Origin: Sediminibacterium soli
Lineage (GTDB): Bacteria; Bacteroidota; Bacteroidia; Chitinophagales; Chitinophagaceae
Length of the DNA: 64,000 nucleotides
Direction of reading: 5' to 3'
Assembly (NCBI RefSeq): GCF_009939225.1
Contig: NZ_JAACJR010000008.1
Location: forward strand, 1,051,107 to 1,115,106
A model generated the notes under the pieces. That model saw only the letters and a program-made list of their open reading frames with translations, had not been told where the DNA came from and ran no database searches. Positions 8,923 through 18,700 of this stretch are shown here, one piece after another. Made by a program: the position numbers and the translations under genes. Numbering within the stretch: position 1 is the stretch's first letter; the number at the start of each line of letters is the position of its first letter.

Positions 8923-8944
8923 GTATCGGCATGCATGCCGATAC
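8923..8944. terminator. 22-bp perfect palindrome, possible terminator stem
   Basis: A self-complementary sequence centred on ggcatgcatgcc lies between the transketolase subunit and the convergent permease. As RNA it could fold with a small loop. It has no T-run, so termination is a guess; a protein-binding palindrome is the alternative. Confidence 0.4.
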
Positions 8945-8964
8945 CTGAAATACCATTGCTGGTG

Positions 8965-10176
8965 CTAACTTTTCAATGAAACGAACTGGGCGCTTGCCTT
9001 TCGCGCCGGCAGCCATGCGGCAAGAACGGAAATCAGTAGGATGGTAGCCGTTACCAGCAGAAAATCAGCCGGCAACATCTTTACGGGATAATAGTCGATG
9101 ATAAACGTATTGCCGCCAAGGCTGATCAGCTTAAACCGGAGCTGCAGCCAGCAGAACAGGGCGGCCAGCAGGATACCGGCACCACCACCCAGGCAGGCAA
9201 GCAATATCCCTTCGGTTAAAAAGATCCGCTGCAGTTTTGCATCACTGGCGCCCATCGCTTTCAATACGGCGATGTCTTTTTGTTTTTCCAGCACCAGCAT
9301 GGTCAGTGCGCCGATCATATTGAAGGCCGCAACCACCAGTATAAGGGAGAGAATACCATAGATCACCCATTTTTCCACCTGCATCACGGCATACAGGCTT
9401 TTGTTCTGTTCATACCGTGTTTCTACCAGATAGCCCTTACCCAGCGTCCGCTGTATTGTCCGTTGCCGTTTTTCCGCATCGCCGGTGGTCTTCATTTCGA
9501 TATAACTGAATTCGTCTTCCGACATACCCAGCATGTACTTTACAAAAGAAAGATTGCTGAAAGCGTATTTGTTGTCGAAGTCCTGCTGTATCACAAACGT
9601 GCCGGTGGGCACTGCATTGTAAGCGTTCAACCCATCGCTGCCCGTTAACCTGGCGGCCTGCCGGTTGGGCAGGTAGATGGTAACGGGTACCTGCCGGTCT
9701 ACATCCACCCCGCCCGCGTTTTCGATGCCGCCGCCCACTACCAGTCCGGGCGCATCCACGGTACCCAGGTTAAATTTACCGCGGGGCATATGCTGCGGGG
9801 TATTTACTTTGGTAACCCGGGTATACTGGTCATCAACTCCTTTGAGTGAAATAATGGTCTGGAAAGCGCCGTTGAGCACGGCTTTTTCTTCTGCAATAAA
9901 ACTGATGGCTGCCACGCCGGGCTGGTTTTTCAGTGCCTGTATTTTTTCAGGCGAAATATGAAAGGTTTTGCCCCTGGCCGGCGCTACCCGCATATCCGCG
10001 TAAAAATCGGCATACAAGCCTTTCACAAGGTCTTCGAACCCGTTGAACACACTTAATACGATGATCAGCGCCGCACTGCCCACCGCAATGGCAGTCATAC
10101 TGATCCAGGCAATGATATTAATGGCATTGGTGGATTTTTTTGACCGGAAATATCGCCAGGCGAAGAGCAGGTTCAT
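8965..10176 (-). CDS. LolC/LolE-type ABC transporter permease (FtsX domain)
   Basis: This 403-residue inner-membrane protein has the MacB/LolC architecture. One N-terminal membrane segment follows LLFAWRYFRSKKSTNAINIIAWISM, then comes a periplasmic domain of about 240 residues. Three further membrane segments (GILSLILVVAAFNMIGALTM, ILLACLGGGAGILLAALF, FLLVTATILLISVLAAWLPA) form the FtsX domain. Such permeases move lipoproteins from the inner membrane toward the carrier LolA. I chose the ATG at 10176 because YFRSKKS-type N-termini start LolC-like proteins. The matching ATPase is not in the window. rbfA lies 66 bp upstream on the same strand. Confidence 0.87.
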   Translation of the reverse strand: MNLLFAWRYFRSKKSTNAINIIAWISMTAIAVGSAALIIVLSVFNGFEDLVKGLYADFYADMRVAPARGKTFHISPEKIQALKNQPGVAAISFIAEEKAVLNGAFQTIISLKGVDDQYTRVTKVNTPQHMPRGKFNLGTVDAPGLVVGGGIENAGGVDVDRQVPVTIYLPNRQAARLTGSDGLNAYNAVPTGTFVIQQDFDNKYAFSNLSFVKYMLGMSEDEFSYIEMKTTGDAEKRQRTIQRTLGKGYLVETRYEQNKSLYAVMQVEKWVIYGILSLILVVAAFNMIGALTMLVLEKQKDIAVLKAMGASDAKLQRIFLTEGILLACLGGGAGILLAALFCWLQLRFKLISLGGNTFIIDYYPVKMLPADFLLVTATILLISVLAAWLPARKASAQFVSLKS

Positions 10177-10179
10177 ATG

Positions 10180-10236
10180 GGCCGTTGAGTGGTTAGTGGT
10201 AGGATTGGCTGAAAGGCTGTTACCCTTCAACCCGTC
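10180..10236. repeat. possible family E word repeat
   Basis: The gap between the permease and rbfA carries words related to family E (gttgagtggttagtgg, ggctgaaaggctgttaccc), with gttga near the left end mirrored by tcaac near the right. The relation to 14713, 19732 and 50470 is only by short words, so this is the weakest copy. Confidence 0.3.
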
Positions 10237-10242
10237 AGCGTA

Positions 10243-10614
10243 TCATTCCTGCTCTCCCTTTTTCTCATCGCTGATTTTTTTGAAGATCTCCTCCATTTTG
10301 AATACATAATCCAGGGTATCATCGAGATAAAAATGTAAAACGGGTATCCTGCGCAGCTGGTGCTTGACCCTTCCTGCCAGTTCCCGTTTTATCTCCCATG
10401 CCCGGGATTCGATGGTCTTCATAACCGCCTGGGCATCTTTTACCTGGAAAAGACTCAGGTAAATCCGGGCTTCGAGCAGGTCCGGCGTAACTTTTACGGA
10501 TGCTATGGATACCATGCCCCCATCGATCATGGACAGGTTAAGCCTGCGAAAGATGTCGTTCAACTCTTCCTGCAGCGCGCCTGCCACCTGTCTTTGTCTT
10601 TTTCCCTCTTCCAT
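10243..10614 (-). CDS. rbfA: 30S ribosome-binding factor A
   Basis: This 123-residue protein is a single KH-like domain that binds the 30S subunit during late 16S rRNA maturation. The features are RQRQVAGALQEELNDIFRR at the start, the central VSIASVKVTPDLLEARIYLSLF and the end RRIPVLHFYLDDTLDYVFKMEEIF. Length and start (ATG at 10614) are normal. It is divergent from the MsbA-like gene and lies upstream of the LolC/E-like permease on the same strand. Confidence 0.93.
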   Translation of the reverse strand: MEEGKRQRQVAGALQEELNDIFRRLNLSMIDGGMVSIASVKVTPDLLEARIYLSLFQVKDAQAVMKTIESRAWEIKRELAGRVKHQLRRIPVLHFYLDDTLDYVFKMEEIFKKISDEKKGEQE

Positions 10615-10623
10615 ATTCTAACG

Positions 10624-10652
10624 TTTGATTGGCGGTAAAATTAGTTACTTTG
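10624..10652 (+). promoter_or_regulatory. promoter for the msbA-like gene
   Basis: A TTTG at 10624-10627 and a -7-like ttactttg at 10645-10652 (7 of 8 to TAnnTTTG) are separated by 17 bp. They lie in the gap divergent from rbfA, 47 bp before the ATG at 10700. Confidence 0.45.
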
Positions 10653-10699
10653 CCTCGTTTTCCATGCCCTGCCCGGCATAAGCGAAAGCGCCCATTGAT

Positions 10700-12529
10700 A
10701 TGAAGACCTTTTTCAGGCTGCTTACCTTTTCAAAACCCTATTACCACTACGTTCCGGAATATGTGATCTACATATTGCTGTACATCATTTTCGGCCTGCT
10801 GAATTTTGCCCTGCTGATACCCCTGCTGGATGTGCTGTTTGAGACCAAACCGGCCGTTGTTGTCACCACGGCCCCGGATTTTTCGCTCAGCGTGGATTTT
10901 TTTAAGAACTACTTCTATTACTATACCACAAACTATTCCCGCACCCCCGAGGGCAAGTTTACCATACTGATGTATGTATGCGTGATCCTGTTCATTTGCG
11001 TGCTGCTGAAAAACCTGTTTGGTTTTTTGGGCCAGAAAGTGCTGACACGTATGCGTGTGAACCTGCTGAAACGTCTTCGCGGGGATATTTTTGAACAGCT
11101 GGCCACCCAGTCGCTGGGTTTTTACCACAACGAAAAGAAAGGCGATCTGATGTCGATCATCAGCAACGATATTGTTGAGATAGAAAACTCGGTTGTGAGC
11201 GCCATCCAGACCGTTTTCCGCGAGCCGCTTACGATCATTGCCACTTTCGTAATGCTGTTTTACCTGTCGCCCCAGCTAACGCTTTTTACGATCGTGTTTT
11301 TTCCGCTGTCGGGTTTTATTATTTCATCCATCTCCCGCAGACTGCGCAAGAAAGCCGGGCGCAGCCAGCAATTGTCGGGCGAGCTGCTGAGTATGACCGA
11401 TGAGGCCATCGGAGGCATACGCATCATCAAATCGTTCAATGCGGAGAAAATTGTGACGGAAAAATACCGCAGCGCCAATAACAAGCTTACCCGCCTGCTG
11501 AAATCGATCGTTAACCAGCGTGAACTGGCATCGCCGCTGTCGGAGGTGCTGGGCGTGCTGGTGATCGTGGTGATCATTCTCTACGGCGGCTCACTGATAC
11601 TGCACGACAAAAGCAACCTGACCGCTTCGGCGTTTATTGCCTATGTGGCATTTTATTTCCAGATCATCACGCCCGCCAAAAATACGGCCAATGCGATTAC
11701 CACCCTGCAGCGCGGTTTATCGGCCGGGGAAAGGGTCTTGCGCGTGATCGATGCGCCCAAAACCATTCTTGAAAAACCGGATGCGATCAGCAAACATTCT
11801 TTCGACAGCAGCCTCGATTTTGCCGACACTTCTTTTGCTTATTCCGAAAACGAGGTGTTGTCGCATATCCATATCCATATACCAAAAGGAAAAACCATCG
11901 CGCTGGTGGGCGAAAGCGGTGCCGGCAAATCAACGATGGCTGACCTTGTTCCGCGTTTCTATGATGTAACCGGCGGCAGCATACGGATCGACGGAACGGA
12001 TATCCGCGATATTAAAATAAAAGACCTCCGCTCGCTGATCTCGGTTGTTTCGCAGGAAGCGATCCTGTTCAACGATACCGTTCTTAACAATATCTGTTTT
12101 GGCAATGAAACTGCCGACAGGGATGCCGCAATACATGCGGCGAAAGTGGCCAATGCCCATGAATTCATCCTACAGCTGGAACAGGGATATGATACCGTGA
12201 TCGGCGACAGGGGCATGCGTCTCAGCGGCGGACAAAGACAGCGGCTTACCATTGCGCGGGCTATCTACAAAAACGCACCGATACTGATACTGGACGAAGC
12301 CACTTCGGCGCTCGATACCGAGAGTGAGCGGCTGGTGCAGGATGCCATCAACCGGTTGCTGGTAAACAGAACCAGCATCATCATTGCTCACAGGCTCAGC
12401 ACCATCCGACATGCCGACGAGATCGTTGTTCTGCAAAAAGGACAGATCGCGGAAAGAGGCAGCCATGAGGAGCTGCTGCAGAAAAACGGTATTTACCGCA
12501 GGTTGATCGAGATGCAGGAAGTAAAATAG
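10700..12529 (+). CDS. ABC exporter, MsbA/lipid-flippase type (fused TMD-NBD)
   Basis: This 609-residue half-transporter works as a homodimer. An ABC type-1 membrane domain covers about 20-340. The nucleotide-binding domain has Walker A GESGAGKS (404-411), the Q-loop VSQEAILFNDTV, the signature LSGGQRQRLTIARA, Walker B ILILDEATSALD and the H-loop IIIAHRLSTIRHAD. The overall form is that of MsbA-like lipid exporters. The periplasmic loop between TM1 and TM2 is long for MsbA, a pattern common in Bacteroidota. The glycosyltransferase gene follows after 4 bp, which suggests a role in envelope glycolipid or polysaccharide export. The substrate is inferred. Confidence 0.9.
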   Translation: MKTFFRLLTFSKPYYHYVPEYVIYILLYIIFGLLNFALLIPLLDVLFETKPAVVVTTAPDFSLSVDFFKNYFYYYTTNYSRTPEGKFTILMYVCVILFICVLLKNLFGFLGQKVLTRMRVNLLKRLRGDIFEQLATQSLGFYHNEKKGDLMSIISNDIVEIENSVVSAIQTVFREPLTIIATFVMLFYLSPQLTLFTIVFFPLSGFIISSISRRLRKKAGRSQQLSGELLSMTDEAIGGIRIIKSFNAEKIVTEKYRSANNKLTRLLKSIVNQRELASPLSEVLGVLVIVVIILYGGSLILHDKSNLTASAFIAYVAFYFQIITPAKNTANAITTLQRGLSAGERVLRVIDAPKTILEKPDAISKHSFDSSLDFADTSFAYSENEVLSHIHIHIPKGKTIALVGESGAGKSTMADLVPRFYDVTGGSIRIDGTDIRDIKIKDLRSLISVVSQEAILFNDTVLNNICFGNETADRDAAIHAAKVANAHEFILQLEQGYDTVIGDRGMRLSGGQRQRLTIARAIYKNAPILILDEATSALDTESERLVQDAINRLLVNRTSIIIAHRLSTIRHADEIVVLQKGQIAERGSHEELLQKNGIYRRLIEMQEVK

Positions 12530-12533
12530 CCCC

Positions 12534-13379
12534 ATGAAAAAGATCAGCATCATCACTGCCATACACAACGGGCTTGCAGTTAACAGGCTGTATGTGGAAA
12601 GCCTCGAAAAATACACGGTTAATCCTTATGAGCTGATCGTTATCGACAATGCATCTACAGACGGCAGCCGCGAGTTCTTTGCGTCCAAAGGCGCCATCGT
12701 TATTGCCAACGAAACCAATTATGCTTACCCGCATTGCCAGAACCAGGGCATTGAAGCTTCCGGCGGCGACTATCTTTTTTTTCTCAACAACGACCTGATC
12801 CTCTCTCCCGGATGGGACGAAAAAATGATCACCGTTGCCGAAATGCATGGTCTCGAGGCCCTGTCTGCATCAGGTATCGAAAATATGGGCACCTATGCCG
12901 AAACAAAAGCCATCTCTCGCAAATGGAAACGCATCAAGAATGGCTGGTCGCTGTTCGGGTTCAACAGCATTACCTTCCGGATCATGCTCAGGCGCATGTA
13001 CGGTAACTGGGAAGCGTATTGCGAAAAACTGTTTGCAAAAAACCGGTACAGGGTGGTGGAAGGTATTGTGGGCGATAATGTAATGATGGCCAGAACAGCT
13101 ATTCCCAAAATGGGTTTATGGGACGAGCGCCTGCAGATAGCCGATTTCGATTTTTTTATCCGGTCAAAGAAAAGAAGCGTGGATGCCGGCGATATGAAAC
13201 CCTGCCATATAGCACTCGGGGTATACATTCACCACTTCGGAAAAATGACGCTGAAATACGGAAGAAAAAAACCTGTCCGCTTTGCCGATGGCAATGCCCT
13301 GATACAGCTGCACGAAAAATGGTCGCAGCAGGACCTGACCGATTACCATCCGAATAATGCCACGCTGAACAAACACTAA
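12534..13379 (+). CDS. glycosyltransferase family 2 protein
   Basis: This 281-residue GT-A fold enzyme opens with ISIITAIHNGLAVNRLYVESL and LIVIDNASTDGSREF, typical of family 2. The metal-binding position is FLNNDLIL, where NND stands for the DxD motif, a common variant. It has no membrane segment. It starts 4 bp after the exporter gene, so the two are almost certainly cotranscribed. It probably adds a sugar to a surface glycan or glycolipid; donor and acceptor are unknown. Basic C-terminal stretches (RSKKRSV, YGRKKPVR) may favour membrane contact. Confidence 0.88.
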   Translation: MKKISIITAIHNGLAVNRLYVESLEKYTVNPYELIVIDNASTDGSREFFASKGAIVIANETNYAYPHCQNQGIEASGGDYLFFLNNDLILSPGWDEKMITVAEMHGLEALSASGIENMGTYAETKAISRKWKRIKNGWSLFGFNSITFRIMLRRMYGNWEAYCEKLFAKNRYRVVEGIVGDNVMMARTAIPKMGLWDERLQIADFDFFIRSKKRSVDAGDMKPCHIALGVYIHHFGKMTLKYGRKKPVRFADGNALIQLHEKWSQQDLTDYHPNNATLNKH

Positions 13380-13429
13380 GCTTCCGCCTGCCTGGCGCCT
13401 CTTTGCAACTCCTGCGATAACCGGTGCTT

Positions 13430-14626
13430 CTACGCTTTGTATAAAGCTCTTTCTTTTCTGAACCCAACCGTATGCCTGATCAATTGCACCGCAATCACCA
13501 GCCAGATGATAAAACAGGGCAGTGCCTTGAGCGAATACGGCCGTACATACTGCTCGCGCAGGTACCTGGGAAAAAGATCGGTGGGTGAAAGACTGGTGAG
13601 TATAAAAGCAAAAAGCAGCAGCGCACCGGCCCATTTTTTATTCGCATCGGGCTGTATCACATACCAGATAGACGCGCCTACCATGGCGATCACATACGTG
13701 GGACTTTCCGCTGATGAACTGAAGATCACGATCCCTATCAGCGCCAGGGCCAGGTATGCCAGCCGGAAACCGGGCTGGAAGAACTGCTTTACCCGTACCA
13801 GCGGAAAAGCGTATACCAGTGCGGCAGGTAATATGACCAGGGTGTTGGAGATATCGATACCGCCTATTCGCCTGATCATGCCCATCACCGAAATGTCCTG
13901 CATAAACCCGCTGGCGGCGCCATCGGTATTCAGGGCATCTTTGGTTCGCAGGCTTTCGTACCAGTCACCGTAAGACTGAACCACGAAAGCGGGTGAAGAG
14001 ATCAGCATGGGCAAACAGAACAACACGATCAGCCAGAAGAAAAAAGACCACACGAATTTTGGCTTGTGTTTGCTGAAAAAAAAGAAGACGATACCCACAA
14101 TACCGTACAGTTTTACAAGGAACCCCGCCACGATAAACAGGGTGGCCCAGAAATCCTTTTCTTTTTCGGTCAGCACATAGGCCATGATGATCCAGCCGGC
14201 CAGCATGGGGTTGAACTGCACGCTGTGAATGGCTGTCATCATTTCCAGTGCAGAAACCAGGAGGATCATCAGTTTCTGGTTCTGTGTAAGTGCTAACCGG
14301 CTGATGGCATAGTACAATATCCAGGCATTGGCAACACACCACAGGAAACATCCGGCATAATTGCCGAAAAAAGAAAACGGTGCGATGATAATACTGAAGA
14401 AAGGACCATAATGGTTATCGAACAGGTGAAAGGGTTCTCCTTTGTACAGGTTTACCTGGTCAAGCGTATGCAGGAAAACATGGCGGTAGAGCAGGAAATT
14501 ATTGAAATGTTCCTCACCCCTGCTGAGCTCGAGCGATACGGCCACAACAGCCAGCGTAAACCAAAGAAAGACCGGAAAAGGCACCTGCCATTTTCCGATT
14601 CGGATAGAACGAAGGAAGACATTCAT
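13430..14626 (-). CDS. GT87/DUF2029-like polytopic membrane protein
   Basis: This 398-residue protein has about nine to ten hydrophobic segments. After the first it shows the motif VNLYKGEPFHLFDNHYGPFF, which resembles the D-x-Y/N-x-YGP loop of family 87 polyprenyl-phosphate mannosyltransferase-like proteins. Such enzymes add sugars on the outer face of the inner membrane using lipid-linked donors. The start is the ATG at 14626. It is convergent with the glycosyltransferase gene, and the pair may serve one glycan pathway, but that is inference. Confidence 0.75.
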   Translation of the reverse strand: MNVFLRSIRIGKWQVPFPVFLWFTLAVVAVSLELSRGEEHFNNFLLYRHVFLHTLDQVNLYKGEPFHLFDNHYGPFFSIIIAPFSFFGNYAGCFLWCVANAWILYYAISRLALTQNQKLMILLVSALEMMTAIHSVQFNPMLAGWIIMAYVLTEKEKDFWATLFIVAGFLVKLYGIVGIVFFFFSKHKPKFVWSFFFWLIVLFCLPMLISSPAFVVQSYGDWYESLRTKDALNTDGAASGFMQDISVMGMIRRIGGIDISNTLVILPAALVYAFPLVRVKQFFQPGFRLAYLALALIGIVIFSSSAESPTYVIAMVGASIWYVIQPDANKKWAGALLLFAFILTSLSPTDLFPRYLREQYVRPYSLKALPCFIIWLVIAVQLIRHTVGFRKERALYKA

Positions 14627-14712
14627 CGTATAATCATTGCAATGCAAGGCAATATAGAAATTATTATGGTTTCATTACCAGGTGTTTGCCGGTTATCCGT
14701 TTTACAACCCTT

Positions 14713-14739
14713 CAGCCAGGTAACCATACAGCCGTTTAA
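14713..14739. repeat. family E intergenic word repeat, copy 1
   Basis: The 27-bp word begins cagccaggtaaccatacagc and continues to gtttaa. Its reverse complement closely matches the left part of the repeat at 50470-50527 and parts of 19732-19812. Confidence 0.5.
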
Positions 14740-14745
14740 TACAAA

Positions 14746-14772
14746 AAGCCGTTCCGGGTTGCGGAACGGCTT
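14746..14772 (-). terminator. intrinsic terminator after the dksA-like gene
   Basis: The arms aagccgttccg (14746-14756) and cggaacggctt (14762-14772) form an 11-bp stem with a 5-nt loop. On the minus strand the stem is followed by TTTTT. It lies 28 bp beyond the stop codon of the DksA-like gene. Confidence 0.85.
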
Positions 14773-14800
14773 GCAATAAATTCAGGAAAACAAAATAAAG

Positions 14801-15721
14801 TTATTCCATGCTGGGCTTCACCAGTCCGAGTTTTGCTTCGAGACTGAGTGTGGCGTGCGGAACGGCGCGCAGGCGTGCTTTATCGATCAGTTTACCGGTA
14901 ACACGGCAGATACCGTAGGTTTTGTTCTCGATGCGCATCATTGCTTTTTCGAGGTGATCGATATAGGTGATCTGGCGGCTGGCCATCTGGCTCAGCTGCT
15001 CCCGCTCCATACTCATACTGCCGTCTTCCATGGTCATGTAACGGGCGTCGTCATTGTCGCCACCCAGTTCGTCTTTGCGGGTAATCAGTCCCTGCAGGTA
15101 CGCAAGTTCTTTCTTTGCCGCTTCCAGTTTCTTGGCGATGAGTTCACGGAATTCAGTCAGGTCTGCGTCGCTGTATTTTACCAGGGGCTCACCGTTGCTT
15201 TTCACTGTGTCGATTCTTTTTTCCAAATGGGTATACCCGGGCTGATAGGGAACGCTTGATTTGGTAGCCAGTTTTGGCACTTTCACTTCCCTGATGGGTT
15301 CCGGCTGTTTTTTTACGGGCTTCACCGGAGGTGTGGGCGGCGCTTTGGCTTCCACTTTTTTTATTGGCAGCGGGGCAGGTTTTACCGGGGCAGGTGCGGG
15401 AGCCGGTTTGGCAACCGGTTTAGGCACTGCTTTTACCGGAACCGGTTTTTTGGCAGGTACCACCGCTTTTTTGGCCGGGGCTGGTTTCGGTGCCGGTTTA
15501 GGCGCAGGCTTAACCACCTTTTTTGCCGGAACTGCTTTTTTAGGGGCAGGTTTGGGCGCCGGCCTGGTCGCTTTTTTAGCAGGAGCCGCTTTTTTGGGCG
15601 CAGGTTTCGCTGCTTTTTTAGCAGGAGCCGCTTTTTTAGGAGCCGGTTTCTTAGCTGGAGCTGCCTTTTTGGGTGCCGGTTTTTTGGCAGCCTTTTTAGG
15701 AGCGGGTTTTTTGGAAGCCAT
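14801..15721 (-). CDS. DksA/TraR-like protein with histone-H1-like Lys/Ala/Pro tail
   Basis: This 306-residue protein has two unlike parts. Residues 2 to about 145 are built from degenerate PKKAAPAKKPA-type repeats, strongly basic and low in complexity, like the tails of H1-like bacterial proteins. Residues about 175-306 match TraR/DksA: an acidic coiled-coil (FRELIAKKLEAAKKELAYLQ) and the terminal TYGICRVTGKLIDKARLRAVP. Only one cysteine (C272) is present where DksA has four, so no C4 zinc site can form. The family would bind the RNA polymerase secondary channel; the tail suggests nucleic-acid binding. It starts 5 bp after ileS and shares its transcript. Confidence 0.85.
   Translation of the reverse strand: MASKKPAPKKAAKKPAPKKAAPAKKPAPKKAAPAKKAAKPAPKKAAPAKKATRPAPKPAPKKAVPAKKVVKPAPKPAPKPAPAKKAVVPAKKPVPVKAVPKPVAKPAPAPAPVKPAPLPIKKVEAKAPPTPPVKPVKKQPEPIREVKVPKLATKSSVPYQPGYTHLEKRIDTVKSNGEPLVKYSDADLTEFRELIAKKLEAAKKELAYLQGLITRKDELGGDNDDARYMTMEDGSMSMEREQLSQMASRQITYIDHLEKAMMRIENKTYGICRVTGKLIDKARLRAVPHATLSLEAKLGLVKPSME
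15270..15716. repeat. imperfect tandem repeats inside the dksA-like gene
   Basis: The codons for the basic tail form irregular repeats with words such as gcaggagccgcttttttggg recurring many times. This is coding repetition, not an intergenic array. It is prone to slippage, so the repeat number could vary between strains. Confidence 0.8.
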
Positions 15722-15726
15722 AATGT

Positions 15727-18700
15727 CTATCCTTTTTTAATTACTACCACTTTTAACAGGGTATCATTGATGTCAATTTCGGTGCCATCGGTTATTTCGG
15801 GGCTCCAATCAATGGTATCTGCCAAAATTTCGCGGCAAATATAGTCGTTAAATTTAATAATGGACGGCCTTAGCGACGGGCTGTCCTGAACGTTTACGAA
15901 TATACGGTCTGTGAGTTCAAAACCGCTTTCTTTCCGGATATTTTGAATACGGTTGACAAATTCCCTTGCCTCACCTTCCTGCTTAAGCGCTTCATTTACA
16001 GTAATATCCAGGGCTACCGTAAGACTTCCCTTACCGGCAACACTCCAGCCCGGTATGTCTTCGGCCGTAATGTCCACATCAGACAGACCGATGGAGATCT
16101 CTTCCCCATCGATACGGAGTGTCAAAATGCCATTTTGTTCCAGCGCGGCTATATCCGGCTGACCCAGCGCCGCGATGGCGGCGCTTACCGGCTTCATCCT
16201 GGCGCCCAGCCGGGTACCCAGGGCTTTGAAATTGGCTTTTATCTTTTTGCTGATCACGCCTTCGGTACCGGAGATATATTCCAGTTCCTTTACGTTCACT
16301 TCCGCCTTGATCAGGTCTTCCACCTGCTCCAACTGCTCGCGCATGCCGGCATTGAGCACAGGTATCATTACTTTCTGCAGGGGCTGACGGACTTTTATAT
16401 TCACTTTTTTGCGAAGCGATAACACCAACGAACAGGTATCCTGCGCCAGCCGCATTCTTTCTTCGAGTGCGGTATCGATAGCCGCTTCGTCGGCAACGGG
16501 AAAATCAGCATGGTGTACCGATCCCACTGTATATTTTCCGGTTACCAGGTTCAGGTTACGGAACAGGGCATCGCTGAAAAACGGCGATATCGGCGCCATC
16601 AGCCGCACGATGGTTTCAAGACAGGTATACAGTGTCTGGTATGCGCTGATCTTATCCTGTTCGTACTCGCCTTTCCAGAAACGGCGGCGGCAGAGGCGTA
16701 CATACCAGTTGCTGAGGTGCTCGTCGAGGAACGCTTCGATGGCCCGGCCGGCCAGCGTGGGTTCGTAATCGTTCATGGCCTGGGTAACCGTGTTTACCAG
16801 TGTGTTCAGCGACGACAGTATCCACCTGTCTATCTCCGGTCTTTCGGTCAGGGGCACAGCTGCTTCCTTAAAAGCAAATCCATCTACATTGGCGTACAAG
16901 GCAAAGAACTGGTAGGTATTGTACAAAGTGCCGAAGAACTTGCGCTGCACCTCCTGTATACCTGCCAGGTCGAACTTGAGGTTATCCCATGGCGATGCAT
17001 TGGTGATCAGGTACCAGCGTGTGGCATCTGCACCGTATTTTTCAATCGTCTCGAAGGGGTTCACCACGTTGCCGAGACGTTTACTCATTTTGTTACCGTT
17101 CTTGTCGAGCACCAGGCCGTTACTTACCACGGTCTTGTAGGCAACATCATCAAACAGCATCACGGCCAGGGCATGCAGGGTATAGAACCACCCGCGGGTC
17201 TGGTCAACACCTTCGGCAATAAAATCTGCAGGAAAAGCTTCGCCTTTGTCGATCAGGTCCCTGTTCGCAAACGGGTAATGCCATTGTGCATAGGGCATGG
17301 CGCCGCTGTCGAACCATACATCGATCAGGTCCGGCACACGGTGCATGGGTTTACCGGAGCGGCTTACCAGCACGATCTCGTCAACGTAAGGTTTGTGCAG
17401 ATCCAGTATGCCTTCGTGCAGGTAGTTTTTGTTGGTATCGCCTCCGAGCACTTCGCTTGCCCTGCGGATACCTTCGTTGAGTTCCGCTATAGAGCCGATG
17501 CAAACTTCTTCTTCGCCATCTTCCGTGCGCCATACAGGCAACGGCGTTCCCCAGTAACGGCTGCGGCTCAGGTTCCAGTCCACCATATTCTCCAGCCAGT
17601 TGCCGAAACGGCCTTCGCCGGTTGATTTCGGTTTCCAGTTAATGGTCTTATTCAACTCCACCATCCGGTCTTTTACCGCGGTGGTTTTGATGAACCAGGC
17701 ATCCAGCGGGTAGTACAGCACGGGTTTATCCGTACGCCAGCAATGCGGGTAACTGTGTTCGTATTTTTCAACCTTGAATGCCCTGTTCTCTTTCTTGAGT
17801 TTTACGCTGATATCAACATTCACGTCAGCATATTCCTTCTCGTCTTTGTAATCTTTTACATAGCGGTTGCTGAATTCGCCCAGGCCTTCCACGAATTTTC
17901 CCTGCCGGTCAACCATGGTGAGTATGCCGATACCGTATTTTTTACCCACACGGTAGTCGTCTGCACCAAAAGCGGGTGCGGTGTGTACGATACCGGTGCC
18001 GTCTTCGGTGGTCACAAAATCTCCCAGCAATACCCTGAACGGTTTTGCATCGGGAGTGATCAGCTGTATGTTTTTGAGCGAGTTGGCTTCATAGGGAAGC
18101 AACTGCTCGTACTCGCAGAACTCGATGGCCGAACCGGGAAACGATGCCAGTATCTTCCAGGGAAGCAGTTTGGCTTTTTCGTTGTATTCTCCGAAATCGG
18201 CATTTTCTCCTTCGGGCTTGAAATACTTACCCAGCAAGGCCTTGGCAAGCACTACGTTTACCGGAAGATGGGTATACGGATTGAATGTCTGCACCAGCAC
18301 ATACTCAATGTTAGCACCAACGGTAAGTCCCAGGTTGGAAGGCAGTGTCCAGGGCGTGGTTGTCCATGCCATAAAGAACACTTCATTGCCGGGCGTACCG
18401 GCTGCTGCGGTAAACAGGAATTCGCTGCGTTTGTTGCGCAGCGCTTTGAACATGGCAACGGCGCTGGTATCTTTTACATCTTTATAGGTGCCCGGCTGGT
18501 TCAGCTCGTGCGAACTCAATCCCGTGCCTGCTGCAGGCGAATAAGGCTGTATGCTCACACTTTCGTAAAGCAACCCTTTTTTATACAGTTCGCTCAGCAG
18601 CCACCAGAGGGTTTCAATATAATCGTTCTCGTAGGTGACATAGGGATGGTCCAGGTCTACCCAATACCCCATTTTCATGGTCAGCTCATCCCATTTGCCT

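Noticed and set aside
15261..15740. Gly/Ala-rich open frame opposite the dksA-like gene
   Set aside because: It is the mirror image of the Lys/Ala/Pro repeat codons. The other strand carries a real DksA domain in frame and a terminator.
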